DNA of 64,000 nucleotides from Voacanga thouarsii (lineage: Eukaryota; Streptophyta; Magnoliopsida; Gentianales; Apocynaceae). Positions 57,961 through 64,000 of this stretch are shown here, in pieces. The notes under the pieces were generated by a model. It was not told the DNA's origin. It did not search any database and saw only the letters and a list, made by a program, of their open reading frames with translations. Positions within the stretch are counted from its first letter, which is position 1. Each line of letters starts with the position of its first letter. The translations under genes were made by a program, and so were the position numbers. The stretch is taken from contig JANUWF010000008.1 in NCBI GenBank assembly GCA_026120185.1, positions 3,038,001-3,102,000 on the forward strand. The letters run 5' to 3'.

Positions 57961-58009
57961 TATTTCTTCTCCTATTGTGCATTACCTCTCTCTTATACAT
58001 ATTATACAT

Positions 58010-58573
58010 CTAAGGCATTCCCAACAACGACTCTCCAACATGCATGGGCATCATATCACAAAGTACCTCATCCTCATAATTTCCCATGCTAAATGTAACC
58101 TTAGCTTGTTTGTTTATCTTCACCTCGCCACAACCATTGACCCATTGAAGCTTATATAGCTTAGGATGCTTCATGGTCTCTATACCCAACTCTTTCACCA
58201 ATGTAGTACTTATCACATTTGCATAACTTGCACAATCTATCATCAAACTATATGGCATTTGATTGATTTTAAATCTTGTGTAAAAAATGTTTTCCCTTGG
58301 GGAGTTATCCTTATTCTCAACAACATAAGTACCCAAGACTCTACTAGCAACACCAATTAGTGAATTTTTTTGCTCAACTATATTTTTACTTTCACCATCT
58401 ACTCCCTCTTTTGGATTTGTGGCCTCCCTAGAAAATGGTATTGGTGTTTTATTTTTCATATCTTTACATTCTCCCTCTTTCTTTTGTTGATGTGAGCTCT
58501 CTCTCAATTCATAGTTACTTGAAGCATTTTTGGGACCTTCATCTTTAGTATATATTTGCTCTTCATCAACCAT
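58010..58573 (-). pseudogene. gypsy-4 aspartic protease
   Basis: An open 187-residue frame: a charged N-terminal part, then ENIFYTRFKINQMPYSLMID, CASYANVISTTLVKELG, KHPKLYKLQWVNGCGEVKIN, DEVLCDMMPMHVGESLLGMP. It is a retropepsin of the Ty3/gypsy kind; the usual IDGGS active-site text is IDCAS here, so the Gly-Gly are lost though Asp stays. LLGMP replaces the usual LLGRP. The same frame as the zinc-knuckle ORF upstream suggests one gag-pro frame with stops. Confidence 0.82.
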
Positions 58574-58675
58574 ATCATTATTATGCTCAAATCCTTCTTT
58601 GTTATCCCTATGTTAGTCTTCACCCCCTTGTATTAATGGACTTTTCCCAACTTCTTCATGTTATTCCTTACCCCT

Positions 58676-59345
58676 TTAATATTGTAACTCTCTTTTTTTG
58701 GCTTCTTCTTCTATCTTTACTTCTTTCTCAATTTCTTGTAGTTCATTTTGTTCGTTCATTTCAACCCCTTGCTCTTCTCTATTCTTTTCCTTATATTGTT
58801 TCTCCCATATCTCAAATCTTATGTTCAATTGGCTACATTGCAAACTAAAGGACTCCCAAGGACAAGTAGGTGAAGTGTGTTCATAGCTAAAACAATAGTC
58901 ACAAGGACTCACTTCACTTCGTTGCAACTTATTCCTACTTCTTGGAGTTTTCCTTCTTGGACAATCACATGTGTCATAGTCATAATCCCAACAAGTAGAA
59001 CAAACATAATCTTACTCTCTACTCAAACAATTCTTGGAAGAATTTTGTAATGCACTCATTTTCCTTGGCTTGGATCTTTTTGGACATTCATAGGAAGTGT
59101 GTGTATAGCTAGAACAAATATAGCACCCATACTCCCTCTCTTTTTTGCATACTATTCTATGTCCTTTGCAACCCACTCCTTGAATATTTTTGTGGTCCTT
59201 CATCATGTTCTTCCAAATACCCCATACTCTCATAGTCACCCTTTTCATATCTCCAATCATACTCATCATTCCTACCATAACTACTTCTAGTTGAATAAGG
59301 CTTTTCATAGCAATCATATGCTCCACTTTCATTTCAACTAGCCAT
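58676..59345 (-). pseudogene. gypsy-4 gag with three zinc-knuckle motifs
   Basis: The ATG at 59345 begins MAS, a stop, then an acidic Tyr-rich part, YGRNDEYDWRYEKGDYES and MGYLEEHDEGPQ. One frameshift near 59160 leads to the knuckle frame, in the same frame as the protease. Knuckles: CYICSSYTHTSYEC (perfect C-X2-C-X4-H-X4-C), CSTCWDYDYDTCDC (Tyr at the His place) and CDYCFSYEHTSPTC (perfect). A charged coil with EKQYKEKNREEQGVEMNEQ follows. A stop at 59012 separates knuckles one and two. A capsid domain is not recognised. The nucleocapsid function (RNA binding) is inferred from the knuckles. Confidence 0.72.
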
Positions 59346-60753
59346 AGTGAACTTTGCGTTTTAGAGAAGTACCCACAAAATTTTAAGTAGAAAACACAAA
59401 AGGAATTTCTCAATTCACTCCCTAACATGTTTACACCCTTTCAATGACACTCTTCTCTCGTGTATACTCTCTTTTGGCTTTTATCAAAATGAGCTCACCC
59501 TCTTGCCTTTTCCATACTCTCAATTCCACACTCAAGTCCTTCCTGAAGTCTCCCTAATCTAAAGGATTTAGTTTCACTAGCTAAAGCCAGCTAAATTCCA
59601 AGAGTTGAAGAAAAAGAAAGTTCCTAAGAAGAAATGAGTTATCATTAGATGGACAACAAGAATGAAACTCAATCAATCAAGAATTTCAAGCAATGAATTG
59701 TCACACAAACTCTAGGATTTCTCAAGAAGATGTGTAATGACAACATTAGTCAAGCCCCAAAAGGATTTAAATAAATGAGGATATTAAGAAATAGGACTTA
59801 AGATTGGAAATGCTCAATTCAATCCCAAGTATCTCAAGAAGATGTCAATCTAAATACTTAACCCACCAAAAACAAGAAATATATCAATTAAGTTAAAATG
59901 GAAGTGATAAATATAAGCTACGAACCCTTACAAGACTTTATAAAAACACTTAAGCATTGTATCAAACACTTGGTAAGCAATTAGCTCAAATGAGGATTTT
60001 CAAATGTTAGGATGCTATTATAAACCTCAAGAGTTCAATTTGATGATCAATCAACTCACTCAAAACAACGATCACACAAGGAGATCAATAGCTTAAAGAG
60101 TTGAATTTATATAAACCAAGATGCCCCAATTTGTTTCCAAGCTATTAGGCAATTCACAAGAAAATTTGCTACTAACAATTAAAAAGTCTAATTCCATAAA
60201 AATTAAGTTAACAAGCAAGAAAATCTATAGGGATTCAATAAACAAAGCTTTGGTTGTCATATAAGCACATTTCTAAGTCATAAGACCATACATCAAGCAC
60301 TTGGTGTGCAACCTCTAACTAAAGGTAATTCAAAAATTTCAGCCATATAACCACTCTAATACTCAAAATTCACAAGAAAATTTCATTCCCAATAGTAGCT
60401 ATATCATCAAGGAGCAATTTCAAAACAAATAGAAGCTCAAAACTAGAGTTTAATAACTCACAAAATCAACTCAAAGTTGAGTTACGGGATTCAATTTTGC
60501 AACAATGGTTTAGATCATATTTCCACCTTGTTTGAGCACAAATCAACACACATTAATGCCAAATGATTCCTCAAACATCATATCAACATATAAGATCGAT
60601 TTAACATCAAGTTTATAGCATAATATTGAATTTCAAGCAATAAAAAATACCACAAAAATAAGTGATGAAAAATGCAAAAATTTCCCCAAGCTCTTCAAGA
60701 AGATTGTACTTTTGCCCAAAGAAAGTTGTGCTAATAAGAATAAACACAACCTT
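59346..60753 (-). other. gypsy-4 long leader
   Basis: About 1.4 kb between PBS and gag with no gene visible on either strand. AT-rich with A-rich words (AAGAAATGAGTT, TTAAGAATAAG types). The part 60412-60753 is repeated at 56007-56362. Confidence 0.6.
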
Positions 60754-60765
60754 GCTCTGATACCA
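60754..60765 (-). other. Primer-binding site of gypsy-4
   Basis: Minus strand TGGTATCAGAGC, a perfect tRNA-Met match, three bases from the LTR. Confidence 0.88.
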
Positions 60766-60768
60766 ATT

Positions 60769-60831
60769 TAATATGAGCTTAGGAGTTCCAAACTTCAGAA
60801 ATTAAACTCAAGAATAAGAATCAAGAATTGG
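60769..60831 (-). mobile_element. gypsy-4 5' LTR stub
   Basis: 63 bases matching 56378-56440, then abruptly replaced by gypsy-3 at 60832. The rest of this LTR is either beyond the window (right of gypsy-3) or lost. Confidence 0.75.
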
Positions 60832-61230
60832 TGTAACACCCCACTACCTACGTACTGTAAAAGGGGCGAGGATGTCGCCCTGTCCTAGGACAAGGGGTCT
60901 TTATAACTAGATAATATAAAATATAAAAGGAAAACAACTTAATAATAGATTTATTACAATCCCAAAATAATACTTTTACAAGTTTTGAAACAAATAGATG
61001 GTAACTAAAATCTCTAACAAATAAATACATCAGGATAAATCTTCTACGCTTAGGCCGGTATAAGTAAATCGACCTTCCAAGTAGGATCGACCTGAAGACA
61101 TGATATAAAAGGTGTGAGAAATATTTCCCAATAAATCCTATGTGTGCTCATGGTATTTCAAGAAAAACAGTTCATACATGCAAGTTTTGAACAAGTCATA
61201 ATAAAAAGTATGCAAGTCTAGAAATTTACC
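60832..61230 (-). mobile_element. gypsy-3 3' LTR, terminal 400 bases
   Basis: TGTAACACCCCACTACC at 60832 pairs in direct repeat with TGTAATACCCTACTACG at 63701. The match runs through ACTTAATAATRGA, AATACTTTTACAAGT and ACATCAGGATAAATCTTCTA to about 61150 and ends by 61230. The U3 part is gone. It entered the gypsy-4 LTR. Confidence 0.8.
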
Positions 61231-62317
61231 TTTAAACACTGACATCCCATGCAGCCTCTACTTCAACTAGGACTATCTTAAAACTACCCCTAGTTACCAC
61301 TCATTCTAAAAATAGAACTATACTCAACTAAACTTTCACTTGCCAACTTAATGGAAATTTATACTATCTACACTTTCTAACACCAATTTCGATTGTCTCA
61401 TGTTCTTAATGGCATTCAAAATACATTAGGTGTTTCTGAAAAGGCACCATAAAACTATCAAAGTCGGATTGAAATCCTATGCATCTACTCCATAAGCAAT
61501 AGAGCTTTTGTCAATCAGTATGACAACACCACTCAACCTTAATACCTATCCCCAATGTTAGTCGCAACCTTGAGTATATCCCCTTCTCGAATTCTTACCT
61601 AATGATATCCCTATCTCAAGTCTAACTTCGGAGTAACCATATATATTCTTGATGAGTAACTATTCAATATTCTCTGGTCTATACATAGCTTTAAAATTTC
61701 ATCATTTTCTTATACAATTACTAATGGGTCCCGCAGGCTAAAACACCAGACTAGATATCCTTAGTAATCCTTCAACAATAGTTTATAAACCTTCGTGCTT
61801 AGTATTATGCTCTACACTTCCTTCACCTTACCTCTTCTAAAATTTATTCATACCCATTTGATCCCCAATTCTATCTCTATAACCAACTTAACTCCTTGGT
61901 TCGACAATCAATCCTTGTCTAATATGCTACCATAATCCTTAAAAGAAAACAAATCAAATTCTTGATAAATTTTACTTCTCCAGCTAAAATATCATCTTGC
62001 AAATCAAACTTATAGTTCTCTACTTCCTTGCATGATGAGGAATGCTTAAACTAGTTGACAGATTCAACTCTTATGGTCTAGCTTAACACTACTCAAATGA
62101 ATTGCACACTACATAATATATATAGGTTAGGCAGAACAAAGACCAAAGAGGATATTCTTTTAGGAGAAATAAAGAATTAACCTGGCACCACGACTACATC
62201 CGATCTCACATCCTCATCGTTCAACCAATTTGGTCATCACCTATAGCTTTAACTTATTTCCCCCAATAACTACATTTTCTCAATTGGCTAAATTCAGTGG
62301 TAGGGTCTTAATCAAGC
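61231..62317 (-). pseudogene. gypsy-3 decayed pol/gag remnant
   Basis: No frame stays open. Words matching gypsy-2 RT remain: TATCCCTATCTCAAGTCTAACTT at 61607 (gypsy-2 23610 region) and TAATGGGTCCCGCAGGCTAA at 61721 (gypsy-2 GGTGCTCCCTAAGG region). Protease and gag right of this are not recognisable. Most of RT to integrase is deleted. Minus orientation. Confidence 0.55.
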
Positions 62318-62485
62318 CTATCCAACTATCACCATAGAAGATCCCTCTGGTTCTGTCTTTTGCTCTTTTTTATGCTCTTTTCTCATATTTGGTTGCGAGT
62401 GCTCTGCTGGCTTGTCTTCAGGTATCGAAGGTTTTCTGACATGACCAGTTCTTCCTCTTGCTGCAATTTTATGTCTAGGTGCCAT
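62318..62485 (-). pseudogene. gypsy-3 gag N-terminus
   Basis: A 55-codon minus frame from ATG 62485: MAPRHKIAARGRTGHVRKPS, then charged text and a TAG. A basic start of this kind begins chromovirus gags (gypsy-2 has MPPKRTSGRSS). The capsid beyond it is not readable. Confidence 0.5.
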
Positions 62486-63007
62486 CTTCGATCATCATCA
62501 CCACAATTATAAGTTGACAAATGCATACCTATGAATGCAAATATATGCAAAGATAGCATTTATAAATTTTTCTCACTTATTGAACATATAAGAGTATTCT
62601 TTTTCTTTTTGAAAGAAGTGAAATACTTAAAAGCTTTATTCAAAATAAATCATACTTTAGCACAAAGAAATTAGATATCATAGATGGTACCTCTATAGGA
62701 ATCAGATACTTATAGACAAGAAAGTAAATAAGGCCATGAACTAAATAAACAGATTTTCTAATCAACAAATTGCATTACAAATCCACTAAGTCTTCTCACT
62801 ACTCTAGTCGTCACTCGAGTAGTTGGAAATAAATTTTTTGAACCATTATTCTCTTATGTTCTTGCAGTCTATTCCCAATCAAAACCTAAGTGTACAACCA
62901 TTAGTTCTACTCTTCCTAGGACTCTTCTCTACCTTCCCTTTTCCCTTGTCATTCGCCCCTAAGACTGACTCCCAAAGTGCTCTCGTACTTGGGGTAAGTC
63001 TATCATT
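62486..63007. other. gypsy-3 spacer between acidic ORF and gag
   Basis: About 520 bases, no gene seen. In gypsy-2 the matching gap is about 210 bases (25575-25782). Confidence 0.5.
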
Positions 63008-63556
63008 CTAATTGGGTCCCTCATCACTGGACACCTCAAAGTTAAAACTAAAAGGGGTAATGTTAAACTCTCCCATTGGTGGAGTTCGAGGAGGCACAAC
63101 TACCTCCCCCTCCTCCTCATCAAACTCTTCCATCCCCCTTTCGATTTCTCTATCAGAATTGCCCACCTCTTCTCCTCTCTCATCATCAGCATCACCCAAT
63201 TCCTCACCTCCCTCACTATCAGCGTCACCCATCTCATCTCCTCCCTCACCACCTAAGTTAAGATTAGGATATTCCTTCCTAGCCTCACTATCTGAGACTA
63301 AATCAACCATTGGTATAGGAGGGTCCACTACCTGCACATCCTCAACACTTCTCTCTTGATCGGGTAACTCTATTGTAGCAATTTCAACCTCCATCTTCTC
63401 TTCCTTACTATTATTAGACACAGTAGGGTTGGGAACCTCAATCTCCATCTCACTGTCACCGCTCTCTAACTCAATCCAATTTGACCCAGGTTCGGGTTTT
63501 GTATTTGAGGAGGATAGGACCTCTACAGGAACTAGAGTAGGTATTCTACCACACAT
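63008..63556 (-). CDS. Acidic ORF between PBS and gag in gypsy-3
   Basis: An open 182-codon frame, unbroken, from ATG 63556 (MCGRIPTLVPVEVLSSS). It is very rich in Glu and Asp: ELESGDSEMEIEVPNPTV, then tandem GDADSEGGEELGDADDERG-type repeats at about 63230-63140, and ends FEVSSDEGPN. An in-frame stop upstream (at about 63570) follows FAFIT, so the original start may be further right, as in gypsy-2. Homology to 25783-26439 rests on FM..RIPT, the acidic middle and the SDE end. It lacks recognisable domains. That this ORF stays open while gag and pol have decayed could mean chance, lateness, or low stop potential in acidic GA-rich codons. Confidence 0.6.
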   Translation of the reverse strand: MCGRIPTLVPVEVLSSSNTKPEPGSNWIELESGDSEMEIEVPNPTVSNNSKEEKMEVEIATIELPDQERSVEDVQVVDPPIPMVDLVSDSEARKEYPNLNLGGEGGDEMGDADSEGGEELGDADDERGEEVGNSDREIERGMEEFDEEEGEVVVPPRTPPMGEFNITPFSFNFEVSSDEGPN

Positions 63557-63686
63557 GAAAGGCCAATCTCAGGTAATGAACGCGAATCTCCTAACTATCT
63601 TACAAACAAAACAAACAGATTAGTACTAGAGATTATAAAACTTAATGCAATAAATCCAAATATTGTCAATAGTTGCCTAAACCTAG

Positions 63687-63698
63687 TCTCTGATACTA
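63687..63698 (-). other. Primer-binding site of gypsy-3
   Basis: Minus strand TAGTATCAGAGA, two bases from the LTR end, a two-mismatch form of TGGTATCAGAGC. Confidence 0.7.
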
Positions 63699-63700
63699 CT

Positions 63701-64000
63701 TGTAATACCCTACTACGTACGTACCCCAAAAGGGGTGGGGAGGTCGCTCCGTCCTTAGGACAAGAGGTCTATATAACTACGTAATAGAAAATATAGAAGG
63801 AAATAACTTAATAATGGACTTATTATAATCCAAAAATAATACTTTTACAAGTCTTGAAATAAATAGATAGTAACTTAAATCTCTAACAAATAAATACATC
63901 AGGATAAATCTTCTAAGCTCATGGTAGCATAAGTAAATCGACCTTTCAAGTAGGATCGACCTAAAGGTGTGATATAAAAGATGTGAGAAATATTTCTCAG
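63701..64000 (-). mobile_element. gypsy-3 5' LTR, cut by window end
   Basis: TGTAATACCCTACTACG start, in direct repeat with 60832-61150. It carries the hairpin-capable CCCCAAAAGGGG at 63722-63733, shared in type with gypsy-1 (4129). Continues beyond the window. Confidence 0.82.

Noticed and set aside
63012..63359. Ser/Pro-rich plus ORF at the right end
   Set aside because: Antisense of the acidic ORF; Ser/Pro arises from complements of Glu/Asp codons. The minus reading has a homologue in gypsy-2, the plus one does not.

Overview
The window looks like nuclear DNA of a flowering plant, probably a eudicot, from a gene-poor and repeat-rich region. It is AT-rich, and I recognise no intact host gene, rRNA or tRNA gene. 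Almost every stretch can be assigned to an LTR retrotransposon (Ty1/copia or Ty3/gypsy chromovirus) or to an L1-type LINE. Species cannot be named from the sequence. All coding regions are broken by stops, frameshifts, deletions or nested insertions, so each is called a pseudogene.

Layout, left to right. 1-862 is an inverted copia LTR cut by the window edge. 1370-4108 is a retrotransposon env-like/plant-transposon-domain ORF split by a solo LTR (1498-3372, TSD TTTAA). 4109-12960 holds two head-to-head, internally deleted copies of one chromovirus ('gypsy-1'), forming a large inverted repeat. 12961-13910 holds copia scraps. 13911-30654 is a long-LTR chromovirus on the minus strand ('gypsy-2'). 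Its 3' LTR was hit by a 5.9 kb LINE (14879-20736, 13-bp TSD), and the matching LTR preserves the empty site. 30655-31440 is a scrap of gypsy-1-type LTR.

31441-41370 is a Sirevirus-like copia: gag, PR, IN, RT, RH, then an env-like ORF. A 1442-bp LTR of another copia sits between its IN and RT. 41371-54097 is a composite copia region: an inverted leader plus LTR, a fragment of plus-strand LTR, a tandemly duplicated leader, two successive gag genes separated by a sliver of a different LTR, then pro, IN, RT, RH and a 3' LTR. 54098-56006 holds an inverted gag/leader piece and a truncated copia (LTR, PBS, leader). 56007-60831 is a minus-strand gypsy ('gypsy-4') with gag-protease but no RT, RNase H or integrase, laid out as leader-LTR-internal-LTR. 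60832-64000 is a decayed third chromovirus ('gypsy-3') running off the window.

The least ordinary items are these. A pair of homologous, very acidic ORFs lies between primer-binding site and gag in gypsy-2 and gypsy-3. An env-like family is present twice, in diverged form. Gypsy-4 carries a gag-like ORF with three zinc-knuckle motifs, and its pol is deleted. Large inverted repeats could give double-stranded transcripts. A short hairpin-capable module is shared at the 3' (U5) ends of otherwise different LTRs. Boundaries marked 'about' were placed by eye from internal repeat comparisons and may be off by tens of bases.
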